This document shows, one piece after another, positions 8,717-17,629 of a stretch of 64,000 nt of DNA. The stretch is from Paenibacillus andongensis (lineage in GTDB: Bacteria > Bacillota > Bacilli > Paenibacillales > NBRC-103111). Within the stretch, counting starts at the first letter, position 1, and each line of letters starts with the position of its first letter. Made by a program: the position numbers and the translations under genes. The DNA lies in the NCBI RefSeq assembly GCF_025369935.1, contig NZ_CP104467.1, positions 124,001 through 188,000 of the forward strand, given 5' to 3'. A model generated the notes under the pieces. The model saw only the letters and a list, made by a program, of their open reading frames with translations, was not told the origin of the DNA and searched no databases.

Positions 8717-10597
8717 ATGGTGACAAGAATGTCTGGGCTTGCCTCCGGCATGGATATTGACTCAATGGTCACGAAACTGATGACTGCTGAAAGAATACCC
8801 TTAAATAAATTAAATTCAAATAAACAGATTTTAACATGGCAAAGAGATCAATATCGGACTATCAACAGTAAAGTATTAGACTTCCGCAATACGGCTTTTA
8901 ATATGAAATTAGACGCTGCATATTTGGCAAAGAAAGCTTCTTCGAGTGACGATTCGGTTGCCTCAGTTACGGCTTCTGCTAGTGCTACGGAAGGTAATTA
9001 CAAGCTTGAGGTTACTGCGCTAGCTAAGGCAGCAAATTTAACCTCAGGGGATTTAATGGCGGGGGCTGGTGACGCTACGAAGACTCTTGGGACTGTTGCT
9101 GGTGTACCAGGGTTAGGTTTGGCGGGAAATACTACTCTTGTTATTACGGGGGGCAAAGGATCCGCGAATATTCAAGTGAATACTACGGATACACTAAGCC
9201 AATTTGTTACTAATGTTAATGCAAAGTCAAGTATTACAGGTGTGAAGTTAAGTTATGATTCTACGTTAGATAGCCTCTTTTTTGTTTCTTCGTCTACGGG
9301 GGATGCGGCTAAGATCGATTTGAAATCTACAGACCCCGATCTTCTTGGAACAGTTTTGAAATTGCCAGGTGCTGGAGCGGGGGCAACAACTTCAGAAACG
9401 GAAACCGGAACTAGACCTACTCCCTTTGCTAGTTCGACAGCGGTTATTGATCCAACTCTTACTGCGACACAAACCTTACGTATTACCTATCAACCAACGG
9501 GTGTTGGAGCTCCAAATAATTATGATGTACAAATTACTAAGGGTAAAACAATTGGACAACTAGTTGATGACATCAATGGCTCTCCTTTAGGGCAAACGGG
9601 TGTAACGGCTTACCTTGATTCTACAGGACAACTTGCTTTTATGAATCCTGATAATACCCATCATCTTACGTTTACTGATCAAACTGCAGATGGTACGGAT
9701 ATAGTTGACAAGTTAGGATTAACTTCTTCCACAAGATCTGCTGGTCAGGCATTCAATACTGTAAGCAAAGCTGGGAACAATGCTTCTGTTAAATTTAATA
9801 ATGTCGTCGGATCATATGCTACGAACACTTTCACGATTAACGGATTGACCTTTACTGCCAAAAAAGAAGGTGCCGCTGCTACGACTAATTTAACAGTAAG
9901 TGAAGATGTAGACACGATTTATAATAATATTAAGGGTTTTGTAGATAAATATAATGATTTAATCTCCACTGTGAATACGAAAACTAGTGAAACTCGATAT
10001 CGTGACTTTACGCCTCTTACAGATGAACAAAAAAAAGCAATGAAAGACGATGATATTAAAGCTTGGCAAGACAAAGCACAATCAGGCCTACTTCATAATG
10101 ATGGTATTCTTACAAGTGGAATTTCAAACTTAAGGAGTTCATTGACTAAGACAGTATCAGGCATACCTACTAGTGATTTTAATCAGCTAGCTGAGATTGG
10201 TATCACAACAGGATCTTATCAGGAACAAGGTAAGTTATATATTGACGATACTAAGCTGAAAGATGCTATAGCCAACCATCCAGATCAAGTAAAGAAGCTT
10301 TTCACAGCTAATGATGGGATTACAACAAGTGATGATGGTCATGGTCTTGCAGTTCGTTTATATGATCAAGCTAAATCATGGAATGAAAAATTAATTGCTA
10401 AGGCAGGGGTATCGACAAGTGTCGACAGTGCCTATCTAATTGGAAAGAATTTAAAAAATCTTAATACAAGTATTGATAAAATGAACACGAAATTGACTGC
10501 TACCGAAACTCGTTATTACAATCAGTTTAATGCTATGGAATCGGCCATCAATAAGCTAAATTCACAAAGTTCATATTTGTCACAGTTAGGTAAATAA
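8717..10597 (+). CDS. fliD: Flagellar filament cap protein FliD (HAP2)
   Basis: Secreted filament cap that directs flagellin polymerisation at the tip. The N-terminal FliD_N signature SGLASGMDIDSMVTKLM (residues 6-22) and a C-terminal heptad-rich FliD_C tail (KNLNTSIDKMNTKL) are clear. At 626 aa it is longer than the roughly 500-aa B. subtilis protein; the extra length is in the central Thr/Ala/Gly-rich domains, which are the surface-exposed variable part. No signal peptide is seen, as expected for a type III export substrate. It has a good AAAGGAG ribosome site and lies between flaG and its export chaperone genes fliS/fliT. Confidence 0.95.
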   Translation: MVTRMSGLASGMDIDSMVTKLMTAERIPLNKLNSNKQILTWQRDQYRTINSKVLDFRNTAFNMKLDAAYLAKKASSSDDSVASVTASASATEGNYKLEVTALAKAANLTSGDLMAGAGDATKTLGTVAGVPGLGLAGNTTLVITGGKGSANIQVNTTDTLSQFVTNVNAKSSITGVKLSYDSTLDSLFFVSSSTGDAAKIDLKSTDPDLLGTVLKLPGAGAGATTSETETGTRPTPFASSTAVIDPTLTATQTLRITYQPTGVGAPNNYDVQITKGKTIGQLVDDINGSPLGQTGVTAYLDSTGQLAFMNPDNTHHLTFTDQTADGTDIVDKLGLTSSTRSAGQAFNTVSKAGNNASVKFNNVVGSYATNTFTINGLTFTAKKEGAAATTNLTVSEDVDTIYNNIKGFVDKYNDLISTVNTKTSETRYRDFTPLTDEQKKAMKDDDIKAWQDKAQSGLLHNDGILTSGISNLRSSLTKTVSGIPTSDFNQLAEIGITTGSYQEQGKLYIDDTKLKDAIANHPDQVKKLFTANDGITTSDDGHGLAVRLYDQAKSWNEKLIAKAGVSTSVDSAYLIGKNLKNLNTSIDKMNTKLTATETRYYNQFNAMESAINKLNSQSSYLSQLGK

Positions 10598-10611
10598 GGG
10601 AGCGTTGGATT

Positions 10612-11004
10612 ATGATTCCACAACAACAGAATAAATATCTTGAAAACACCGTCCAAAACGCCACACCCGCACAACTACTAATTATGCTTTGTGATGGTGC
10701 CATTCGATTTTGCAAACTAGGTATTGAAGGAATCAATCATAAAAAGTATGATGACGCAAGTAAGTATCTTTTTCGGGTGCAAGATATTATTAAAGAATTT
10801 ATAATAACACTTGATCAGAACTCAGCAATTGCTGAACAATTGCTCCCATTATATGAGTATTTTATCCAACGGATTATTGAGGCAAATACGAAAAAAGATC
10901 CGAACCCTGCTATTGAAGTTCTCGGTTTTCTAGTAGAACTAAAGGAAACTTGGTACCAAGCTGCTAAATCAGCTATGGCCGCTCCAGGCATTCGTCATGG
11001 ATAA
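10612..11004 (+). CDS. fliS: Flagellar export chaperone FliS
   Basis: Small helical cytoplasmic chaperone (130 aa) that binds the flagellin C-terminus and prevents premature polymerisation. The family segment QNATPAQLLIMLCDGAIRFC near residues 20-40 is characteristic. It starts 14 bases after fliD with GGGAGCG as ribosome site and overlaps the next gene by 8 bases, suggesting translational coupling with the FliT-like partner. Confidence 0.93.
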   Translation: MIPQQQNKYLENTVQNATPAQLLIMLCDGAIRFCKLGIEGINHKKYDDASKYLFRVQDIIKEFIITLDQNSAIAEQLLPLYEYFIQRIIEANTKKDPNPAIEVLGFLVELKETWYQAAKSAMAAPGIRHG

Positions 11005-11347
11005 AATTGTTGAGGCCATTGTTGAGTTAACCACTCAGTTTGTGCAAGGGATTGAGGAGATAAGGTACGAAGATATAAATCCTTTTTTAGATCAGAGAGA
11101 GAGATTGCTCACGCAATTGAAGCAAGGAACATGGACACCTGAGGTTGTGAACAAGAATAAAGAGTTACTTGAATCGATTACGCCTTTGAATATTATTATC
11201 ATGGCCAAGATTAAAGAGTTTAAGCAAGAGGCTGCCTTTCAATTAGGCAAGATGGAGCAGGCTAAAGTTCAAAAACAAGGCTATGATGTTCATTATTCAT
11301 CGGATGCCGCTTATTTTGATAAGCGAATTGGAACTAATGGTATTTGA
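10997..11347 (+). CDS. fliT: FliT-like flagellar chaperone
   Basis: A 116-residue, mostly helical protein with no strong motif. Position is the main evidence: it overlaps fliS by 8 bases and is followed by a terminator, exactly where B. subtilis has fliT, the chaperone of FliD. The N-terminus (IVELTTQFVQGIEEIRYED, then LDQRERLL) has the FliT/FlgN-type helical pattern. The symbol is assigned mainly from synteny. Confidence 0.7.
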   Translation: MDKIVEAIVELTTQFVQGIEEIRYEDINPFLDQRERLLTQLKQGTWTPEVVNKNKELLESITPLNIIIMAKIKEFKQEAAFQLGKMEQAKVQKQGYDVHYSSDAAYFDKRIGTNGI

Positions 11348-11351
11348 AGAT

Positions 11352-11399
11352 AGCCCCAAAAGACTTGGAACTACAAAGTCTTTTGGGGTTATTTTATTT
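11352..11399 (+). terminator. Terminator of the flaG-fliDST operon
   Basis: AGCCCCAAAAGACTT and AAGTCTTTTGGGGTT pair around a short loop, with a T-rich ATTTTATTT tail. It begins 5 bases after the fliT stop. Confidence 0.88.
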
Positions 11400-11410
11400 C
11401 TAACCATTAT

Positions 11411-11591
11411 TGTGGACAAACTATTTCTAAAATGTTCTCTTGTGCATAAACCAACCACAATAAACCCAAGTTATCCAAAACCCTCCCCCCACAACCTGTG
11501 GATAATGTGTACAATTATGTGTATAACTTTGTTGATAAAATGTAAAGAAGCCCGATACGACAAGTTTTTACAAATTCTGCAGTTATCCACG
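11411..11591. promoter_or_regulatory. Cluster of DnaA-box-like 9-mers between fliT and csp
   Basis: This lies within a 382-base gap without a gene (11348-11729). Seen relative to TTATCCACA (complement TGTGGATAA): one perfect box at 11497-11505; one-mismatch boxes at 11411 (TGTGGACAA), 11441 (TGTGCATAA), 11471 (TTATCCAAA), 11518 (TGTGTATAA) and 11583 (TTATCCACG); and a two-mismatch site at 11506. The first three begin exactly 30 bases apart. No gene or AT-rich unwinding element typical of an origin accompanies them, so a DnaA-titrating or DnaA-regulated site is more likely than oriC. Confidence 0.6.
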
Positions 11592-11643
11592 GCTTGTATA
11601 TACCCGAATTTTCAAAATATTTCATCAAATGGTAAGTTAGAAA

Positions 11644-11671
11644 TTGACAGGTCAAGCAGGCTGGTGATATA
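11644..11671 (+). promoter_or_regulatory. Sigma-A promoter of the cold-shock gene
   Basis: Perfect TTGACA at 11644-11649 and a weak -10 (TGATAT/GATATA, 11665-11671) with about 16 bases between. It leaves a leader of roughly 50 bases before csp. Confidence 0.5.
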
Positions 11672-11674
11672 GTC

Positions 11675-11706
11675 AAAAAGTAAGGGCTTACATTTTATTA
11701 CTTTTT
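11675..11706 (+). promoter_or_regulatory. Hairpin in the csp 5' leader
   Basis: AAAAAGTAA (11675-11683) pairs perfectly with TTACTTTTT (11698-11706) across a 14-base loop. It is A/U-only apart from one G-C pair, so it should be weak and temperature-sensitive. It ends 5 bases before the AAAGGA ribosome site. Confidence 0.5.
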
Positions 11707-11729
11707 AAAACGAAAGGAATGTGTACGTT

Positions 11730-11927
11730 ATGCAAGGTAAAGTAAAATGGTTTAACGCAGAAAAAGGGTATGGTTTCATTGAGCGTGAAGATGGTGGAGA
11801 TGTATTTGTACATTTCTCCGCGATTCAATCCGAAGGCTTCAAAACGTTAGACGAAGGTCAGGCTGTAGAGTTTGACATCGTTGAAGGCGCAAGAGGACCA
11901 CAAGCCGCTAACGTAAGCAGATTATAA
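11730..11927 (+). CDS. csp: Cold-shock protein, CspA/CspB family
   Basis: A 65-residue OB-fold RNA-binding protein acting as RNA chaperone. Both RNP motifs are intact: KGYGFIE (RNP1) and VFVHFSAI (RNP2), after the standard [13 protein letters not shown] start. ATG 11730 is chosen over GTG 11721 because every family member begins MQ/MN-GKVKWF and because AAAGGA (11713-11718) is then properly spaced. It is monocistronic, with its own promoter, a leader hairpin and a terminator. Confidence 0.95.
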   Translation: MQGKVKWFNAEKGYGFIEREDGGDVFVHFSAIQSEGFKTLDEGQAVEFDIVEGARGPQAANVSRL

Positions 11928-11978
11928 CCGCATTCGGCACCACAGTGCCGCTCGAATACATCTACGAATGAGCTAGCA

Positions 11979-12008
11979 CCCTGGGAATAATCCTGGGGTG
12001 TTTTTTTG
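11979..12008 (+). terminator. Terminator after csp
   Basis: CACCC and GGGTG arms with an inner GG/CC pairing around AATAAT, followed by a run of seven T. Confidence 0.75.
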
Positions 12009-12030
12009 CATAATGGATAGATCGGAATTT

Positions 12031-12058
12031 AAAGGAATTATGAAGATGGGGGTGGAAT
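12031..12058 (+). promoter_or_regulatory. Sigma-H promoter of hpf
   Basis: AAAGGAATT (12031-12039), 12 bases, GTGGAAT (12052-12058) is an exact fit to the sigma-H consensus RnAGGAwWW-N11/12-RnnGAAT. B. subtilis hpf (yvyD) is known to be under sigma-H and sigma-B control. A TATAAT at 12063-12068 is a weaker second candidate without a convincing -35. Confidence 0.75.
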
Positions 12059-12093
12059 GTAGTATAATGTAAGCAGGAAGGGAGATGTTGAAC

Positions 12094-12642
12094 ATGGAAA
12101 TTAGCATTCGCGGAGAACACCTTGAAGTAACTGAAGCCCTCAGGGACTATGTCGACAAGAAATTGAACAGACTAGAGAGGTATTTTGAAGCTCCCCTTAC
12201 ATCAGATGTACAAGTAAAGCTTAGCGTGGTCAAAGGTTTACAAGCTATTGAGGTAGGTATTCCCCTAACAGGCGTGCTGCTGAGAGCTGAAGAACGCAAC
12301 AATGATATGTATGCGTCGATTGATTTGGTCGTAGACAAGTTGGAGCGTCAGATTCGTAAGCATAAGACGAGAACAAACCGGAAAATTCGCCAAGAAGGCG
12401 GCAAGCGTGATTTATTTAAAGTGGAAACATCACCTGTTACTTATCTGGAAGAGGAAGATGACTTTGAACTGGTCCGCAACAAACGCTTCGATTTGAAGCC
12501 GATGGATGTGGAAGAAGCGATTCTACAAATGAACATGGTAGGCCATAATTTCTTCGTTTTTTCGAACATGGATACGGATCAAGTCAATGTAGTTTACAAA
12601 CGTGATGATGGCAAGTATGGTCTGATTGAGCCGGCTGTTTAA
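12094..12642 (+). CDS. hpf: Ribosome hibernation promoting factor, long form
   Basis: Long-form HPF (182 aa) that binds 30S subunits and dimerises ribosomes into inactive 100S particles in stationary phase. The N-terminal S30AE domain (ISIRGEHLEVTEALRDYVDK, residues 3-22) and the separate C-terminal dimerisation domain (MDVEEAILQMNMVGHNFFVF) are both present. The first ATG (12085) directly abuts GGAAGGGAG; ATG 12094 is 9 bases away and fits the family start MEISIRG. It lies upstream of secA as in B. subtilis (yvyD). Confidence 0.95.
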   Translation: MEISIRGEHLEVTEALRDYVDKKLNRLERYFEAPLTSDVQVKLSVVKGLQAIEVGIPLTGVLLRAEERNNDMYASIDLVVDKLERQIRKHKTRTNRKIRQEGGKRDLFKVETSPVTYLEEEDDFELVRNKRFDLKPMDVEEAILQMNMVGHNFFVFSNMDTDQVNVVYKRDDGKYGLIEPAV

Positions 12643-12676
12643 TAAGAAGCGGAGCAACTCGAGACATCCCTATAAC

Positions 12677-12722
12677 AAAAAAATGAGCTTGATTCGATTT
12701 TGTCGAATTAAGCTTTTTCTTA
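12677..12722 (+). terminator. Terminator after hpf
   Basis: AGCTTGATTCGA and TCGAATTAAGCT form a 12-bp stem with one G-T pair around a TTTTG loop, followed by a T-rich tail. Confidence 0.8.
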
Positions 12723-12824
12723 TGCATGCAATCGGGACATCGATTCAATACTATAGAAATAAGGAAAAACGTGATCTTTTCATCCGCCTTGGATGTTGTG
12801 TATTGATGTAGGAATGGTCATTTG

Positions 12825-12854
12825 TTGCGGCAAGACCGTCAAAAGTGGTACAAT
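12825..12854 (+). promoter_or_regulatory. Possible sigma-A promoter of secA
   Basis: TTGCGG (12825-12830), 18 bases, TACAAT (12849-12854), about 36 bases before the secA ATG. The spacing is acceptable and the match moderate. Confidence 0.4.
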
Positions 12855-12889
12855 TTAAGGATACGAATGCAAGGGAAAGGGGTTCACCG

Positions 12890-15409
12890 ATGCTAGGACT
12901 AGTGAAGAAAATTTTTGGTGATTCCAATGAACGGGAAATTAAACGGATGCTCAAGGCTGTTGATTATATCAACGACCTCGAAGCTAGCATTAAGCCGCTG
13001 TCCGATGAGGAATTGAAAGGCAAGACAATCGAATTCAGAAATCGCTTGGAAAAAGGCGAGGAACTGGATGATTTGCTGCCTGAAGCTTTTGCTGTCGTTA
13101 GAGAAGCAGGCTTACGTGTTTTGGGTAAACGTCATTACGATGTTCAGCTTATTGGGGGTATGGTGCTTCACGAAGGCCGTATCGCGGAGATGAGAACAGG
13201 GGAAGGGAAAACGCTCGTTGGAACACTTCCTGTTTATTTGAATGCTTTGCTTGGCAGAGGCGTTCACGTGGTTACGGTCAATGATTATTTGGCTCAACGT
13301 GATAGCGCCGAGATGGGACAGATCTATGAGTTCCTCGGTTTGACGGTTGGGGTTAATCTACATGACCTATCCCATGAGGAAAAGCAAGCGGCTTACGCTT
13401 GTGATATTACGTATGGTACGAATAACGAATACGGTTTTGACTACTTGCGTGATAACATGGTGCTTTACAAAGAGCAGATGGTTCAGCGTCCGCTTTATTT
13501 TGCGGTTATCGATGAAGTTGACTCCATTTTGGTCGATGAGGCGAGAACGCCTTTGATTATTTCGGGACAAGCGGCTAAGTCGACAGACTTGTACTACGCG
13601 GCTGACCGTTTTGTGGCTAAGTTGAAAGAAGAAGAGGATTACACGATTGATATTAAAGTGCGTTCCGTGGCTCTTACTGAAGAAGGGGTAGCTAAAGCGG
13701 AGCGTGCATTCGGCATTGAGAACTTATTCGATCATCAAAATGTGAATATCAACCATCACGTGACTCAAGCGCTTAAGGCTCGTTTCATTATGAAGCGCGA
13801 TGTGGATTATGTGGTACAAGAAGACGAAGTCATGATTGTTGATGAATTCACGGGCCGTATTATGACTGGCCGTCGTTATAGTGATGGGTTGCATCAAGCC
13901 ATTGAGGCCAAAGAGCAGCTTCAAGTTCAGAATGAGAGCATGACGCTGGCGACAATTACATTCCAGAACTATTTCCGGATGTACCGCAAACTAGCGGGTA
14001 TGACAGGTACTGCGAAGACGGAAGAGGAAGAGCTCAAGAAGATTTATGGTCTTGAAGTTATCATTGTTCCGACAAACCGCCCGATGATTCGTAAGGATAT
14101 GCCGGATGTTGTTTATAAGTCAGAGATGGGTAAATTCAGAGCGGTTGTTGAGCAAATTGTAGAGCGTCATAAGCTGAACCAACCGGTACTTGTAGGTACG
14201 GTATCTATTGAGAACTCCGAGAAACTTTCGGAAATGCTTAAGAAAAAAGGCGTTCAGCATAAAGTACTCAATGCGAAGTACCATGCCGAGGAAGCTGAAA
14301 TCGTAGCGCGTGCAGGTCAACCAGGCGCTGTGACGATAGCAACGAACATGGCGGGCCGCGGTACGGACATTATGCTCGGTGAAGGTGTACATGAAGCAGG
14401 CGGACTGCATATCATAGGTACAGAACGTCATGAAAGCAGACGGATCGATAACCAGCTGCGCGGGCGCGCAGGCCGTCAAGGTGACCCTGGTTCATCACAG
14501 TTCTACCTCTCCCTTGAGGACGAATTGATGAAACGTTTCGGCGCTGACAATATCATGGCGATGATGGATCGCCTCGGGATGGAAGAAGATCAGCCGATTG
14601 AAAGTAAATTGATCTCGCGTGCCGTCGAATCGGCCCAAAAACGCGTTGAGGGTAACAACTTCGACGTGCGTAAAGTCGTTCTTCAGTATGACGATGTAAT
14701 GAATCAACAACGGGAAATTATATATAAACAGCGCCGCGAGCTGCTGGAGTCCGAAAATATTCGTGAAGTTATCGAGGGTATGATCAACGCGGTTATCGAA
14801 CGCATCGTGAAAGCACACTGTCCGGAGGAACAAATTCCGGAGGAGTGGGAGCTTCAGGAAGTAGCTAACTTCGTGAACAACAACTTCTTAACTGAAGAAG
14901 GCCAGATTACGGATCAAGATATTTGGGGCAAAGAACAAGAAGAGATTATCGACTATATCAAAGATCTCGTTAGCAAACGTTATGATGAGCGTGAAGCTGA
15001 GATCGGTGAAGAATTCATGCGAGAATTCGAAAAGGTTGTTGCTCTTCGTGCGGTAGATAGCAAATGGATGGATCATATCGATGCGATGGATCAGCTGCGC
15101 CAAGGTATTCATCTTCGTGCTTACGGCGGAACGGATCCGCTGCGTGAGTATCAATTCGAAGGCTTCGAGATGTTCCAAGAAATGATCGACAATATCCGCG
15201 AAGAAGTTGCGATGTACATCATGAAGGCTCACGTACAAAGCAACCTGGAGCGTCAAGCGGTAGCCGAAGGTCAAGCGGTGGATACGAAGAACGAAGCTGG
15301 CGGGAAGAAACCGCTCGTGCGCGGCGATGAGCAGCGTATTGGACGCAACGACCCATGTCCATGCGGCAGCGGGAAGAAATTCAAGCAATGCCACGGACAA
15401 GGTAGCTAA
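12890..15409 (+). CDS. secA: Preprotein translocase ATPase SecA
   Basis: The motor ATPase of Sec export (839 aa). Visible: Walker A MRTGEGKT near residue 103, the DEAD-type box VIDEVDSIL, helicase-like motifs NMAGRGTDI and [13 protein letters not shown], and a C-terminal zinc/SecB-binding tail [17 protein letters not shown] 12890 gives the standard [16 protein letters not shown] start with AAAGGGG as ribosome site; an upstream GTG (12845) would overlap the promoter. It sits between hpf and prfB as in Bacillus. Confidence 0.98.
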   Translation: MLGLVKKIFGDSNEREIKRMLKAVDYINDLEASIKPLSDEELKGKTIEFRNRLEKGEELDDLLPEAFAVVREAGLRVLGKRHYDVQLIGGMVLHEGRIAEMRTGEGKTLVGTLPVYLNALLGRGVHVVTVNDYLAQRDSAEMGQIYEFLGLTVGVNLHDLSHEEKQAAYACDITYGTNNEYGFDYLRDNMVLYKEQMVQRPLYFAVIDEVDSILVDEARTPLIISGQAAKSTDLYYAADRFVAKLKEEEDYTIDIKVRSVALTEEGVAKAERAFGIENLFDHQNVNINHHVTQALKARFIMKRDVDYVVQEDEVMIVDEFTGRIMTGRRYSDGLHQAIEAKEQLQVQNESMTLATITFQNYFRMYRKLAGMTGTAKTEEEELKKIYGLEVIIVPTNRPMIRKDMPDVVYKSEMGKFRAVVEQIVERHKLNQPVLVGTVSIENSEKLSEMLKKKGVQHKVLNAKYHAEEAEIVARAGQPGAVTIATNMAGRGTDIMLGEGVHEAGGLHIIGTERHESRRIDNQLRGRAGRQGDPGSSQFYLSLEDELMKRFGADNIMAMMDRLGMEEDQPIESKLISRAVESAQKRVEGNNFDVRKVVLQYDDVMNQQREIIYKQRRELLESENIREVIEGMINAVIERIVKAHCPEEQIPEEWELQEVANFVNNNFLTEEGQITDQDIWGKEQEEIIDYIKDLVSKRYDEREAEIGEEFMREFEKVVALRAVDSKWMDHIDAMDQLRQGIHLRAYGGTDPLREYQFEGFEMFQEMIDNIREEVAMYIMKAHVQSNLERQAVAEGQAVDTKNEAGGKKPLVRGDEQRIGRNDPCPCGSGKKFKQCHGQGS

Positions 15410-15476
15410 TCGATCTGAGAAGCGTGCGCCCAAGTCCGGTTGGCAGGTCACAAGCAGAATAAATGAGGTGTAAGAC

Positions 15477-16590
15477 ATGCTGGAACCAGAAGTAAAACAA
15501 GATTTAAGAGAGACAGCAAAGCGACTAACCGAATTACGGGGGTCTCTTTGACTTAGATCATAAGCTTGAAGCGATCGGGGATTTTGAGGAAAAAATGGGG
15601 GCGCCGGACTTCTGGGACGATAATGATCGTGCCCAGAAGACCATCGCGGACCTCAACGCCATCAAAAGTGTCGTTGATCAGTTCCAAGGCTTCTCGAACG
15701 AGTTCGACGACCTGCAGGTCATGGTCGAGCTCGAGGAAGAGGAGAGTGATGCCGGCCTAGTGAAAGACATTGAAGCAGGCATCGATGCTTTGAAGAAGAA
15801 GCTCGAATCCTTCGAGCTAGGGTTGCTTCTCAATCAGCCGTATGACCGGCTGAATGCGATCCTGGAGCTGCATCCCGGTGCCGGCGGCACCGAGTCGCAG
15901 GACTGGGCGGAGATGCTGCTGCGCATGTACCGCCGCTGGGCGGAGAAGCGGGGCTACAAAGTCGAGGTACTCGACTATTTGCCCGGCGACGAAGCCGGCG
16001 TGAAGAGCGTCACGCTGCAGATCACAGGCTTCAACGCCTACGGCTATTTGAAGGCAGAGAAGGGCGTGCATCGGCTCGTACGGATCTCGCCGTTCGACGC
16101 CTCCGGTCGTCGTCACACCTCGTTTGCGTCGTGTGACGTCATGCCGGAGATCGAGGACGACACAGACGTGGGAGAGATCCGCTCCGAGGATCTCAAAATC
16201 GACACGTACCGCGCAAGCGGCGCCGGCGGTCAACACATCAACACCACGGATTCGGCTGTGCGGATTACGCACATACCAACGGGTGTCGTGGTGAGCTGTC
16301 AGCAAGAACGCTCGCAGATTAAGAACCGCGAGAAAGCGATGAAGATGCTTAGGTCTAAGCTCTACGAGCGGAAGATCGAAGAGCAGCTGAAGCATCTCGC
16401 AGAGATTCGCGGCGAGCAGTCTGACATTGCCTGGGGCAGTCAGATTCGTTCTTATGTGTTTCACCCATATAGCATGGTCAAAGATCACAGGACTTCAGCG
16501 GAAACTGGGAATATTGGCGCAGTCATGGATGGAGATCTCAATATGTTCATCGATGCTTACCTGCGTCATCAAATTCGGAAGCCCGAGTAG
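15477..16590 (+). CDS. prfB: Peptide chain release factor 2 (programmed +1 frameshift)
   Basis: RF2 reads UAA and UGA. The gene is in two frames: ATG 15477 opens 24 codons ending at an in-frame TGA (15549-15551), and a +1 shift on CTT continues from GAC at 15550 to the stop at 16590, giving about 370 aa. The shift site has the classical layout of an internal Shine-Dalgarno-like GGGGG, CTT, TGA, C. The SPF-type region [12 protein letters not shown] and the peptidyl-transferase GGQ motif ([12 protein letters not shown]) are intact. GAGGTG precedes the start. It lies 67 bases after secA, the usual Bacillus order. The GC content inside the gene (about 15600-16250) is visibly higher than its flanks. 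Confidence 0.97.
15537..15552 (+). promoter_or_regulatory. Programmed frameshift signal in prfB
   Basis: CGGGGGTCTCTTTGAC: a G-rich Shine-Dalgarno-like stimulator, slippery CTT (15546-15548) and TGA followed by C. Low RF2 slows termination at the UGA and lets the ribosome shift +1, the autoregulation known from E. coli and most bacteria. Confidence 0.95.
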
Positions 16591-16678
16591 AACCTTTGCA
16601 CAGGAAGCTGTGCGGGGAGGATCTAAGCCACCGAACCATTACCAAACGCAAAACGCATACATGGAGCTATAGAAGTTT

Positions 16679-16709
16679 ATCCTACATCTGAAAGGTGTAG
16701 GATTTTTTC
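16679..16709 (+). terminator. Terminator after prfB
   Basis: TCCTACA pairs with TGTAGGA around a loop and is followed by TTTTTTC. Confidence 0.85.
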
Positions 16710-16778
16710 AAGTTTAATGTCAATCAGGGTTTGGGTAAGGAAATAGTGGGGATGGAACAACGAGGAGGAAGAAAAATT

Positions 16779-17597
16779 ATGACACTTACTACGGAGCAGC
16801 GCATCACACTGCACGGCTTTAACAACCTTACGAAATCATTGAGCTTCAATATGTACGATATTTGCTACACCAGGACCAAAGAAGAACGCGAAGCGTACAT
16901 AGAATATATTGACGAGCAGTACAATGCTGCCAGACTAACCAAAATTCTCAAAGCGGTAGCGGACATTATCGGTGCTCATGTGCTCAATATAGCCAAGCAG
17001 GATTATGATCCCCAAGGGGCAAGCGTAACGATGTTGGTCTCTGAGGGTCCTGTTGAAGGCGCTCCTGAAGCTTCGTTTAAGGAATCCCCGGGGCCTTTGC
17101 CGGAGACAGTGCTTATGCACCTGAACACCAGCCATATCACGGTTCATACTTATCCGGAGTATCACCCTGATGAAGGGATCAGCACGTTTAGGGCGGACAT
17201 TGATGTATCCACATGCGGGGAAATTTCGCCGCTAAAAGCACTGAATTACTTAATCCATTCCTTCGATACGGATATTATGACGATGGACTACCGGGTTCGA
17301 GGCTTCACTCGGGATATTAACGGGCATAAGCTGTTTATTGATCATGATATCAGTTCGATTCAGAATTACATTCCTGAGGAAATCAAAAACATGTACGACA
17401 TGATCGATGTGAACGTGTATCAGGAGAATATTTTTCATACAAAATGTAAGCTGAAAAAATTTGATTTAAACAATTATTTGTTCGGTTACACGAAAGAGAA
17501 GCTGAGCGAAGCGGAACAGAAGGACATTACAGAAAGTGTAAAGTGGGAAATGGACGAAATATTTTACGGTAAAAATATGAGTGCACCCCTGTTGTAG
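16779..17597 (+). CDS. speD: S-adenosylmethionine decarboxylase proenzyme (E. coli-type, long)
   Basis: Makes decarboxylated SAM, the aminopropyl donor for spermidine. At 272 aa it is the long E. coli-type form, not the short form of about 125 aa found in B. subtilis. The self-processing site lies in [14 protein letters not shown]: Ser118 would become the pyruvoyl cofactor. The residue before it is Thr, where E. coli has Lys. The catalytic [14 protein letters not shown] segment follows. ATG 16779 with GAGGAGG is preferred to the upstream in-frame 16731 start. No speE is adjacent. Confidence 0.92.
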   Translation: MTLTTEQRITLHGFNNLTKSLSFNMYDICYTRTKEEREAYIEYIDEQYNAARLTKILKAVADIIGAHVLNIAKQDYDPQGASVTMLVSEGPVEGAPEASFKESPGPLPETVLMHLNTSHITVHTYPEYHPDEGISTFRADIDVSTCGEISPLKALNYLIHSFDTDIMTMDYRVRGFTRDINGHKLFIDHDISSIQNYIPEEIKNMYDMIDVNVYQENIFHTKCKLKKFDLNNYLFGYTKEKLSEAEQKDITESVKWEMDEIFYGKNMSAPLL

Positions 17598-17629
17598 GAG
17601 TAGGTTTGGTACCGAGAGGAGGGCCGTTC

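Noticed and set aside
11411-11591. Chromosomal origin of replication
   Set aside because: DnaA boxes are present but there are no dnaA, dnaN, gyrB or rpmH genes and no clear unwinding element; flagellar and secA genes are not origin neighbours.
11283-11672. Plus-strand open frame of 129 codons after fliT
   Set aside because: It runs out of frame through the end of fliT, across the terminator and through the DnaA-box cluster; no ribosome site and no domain.
15477-15595. prfB as a broken gene because of the in-frame TGA
   Set aside because: The stop is part of the standard autoregulatory frameshift site.
15817-16488. Long antisense open frame opposite prfB (223 codons)
   Set aside because: Lies wholly opposite a GC-rich part of prfB, where stop codons are rare; composition is a mirror of the sense codons and there is no ribosome site.
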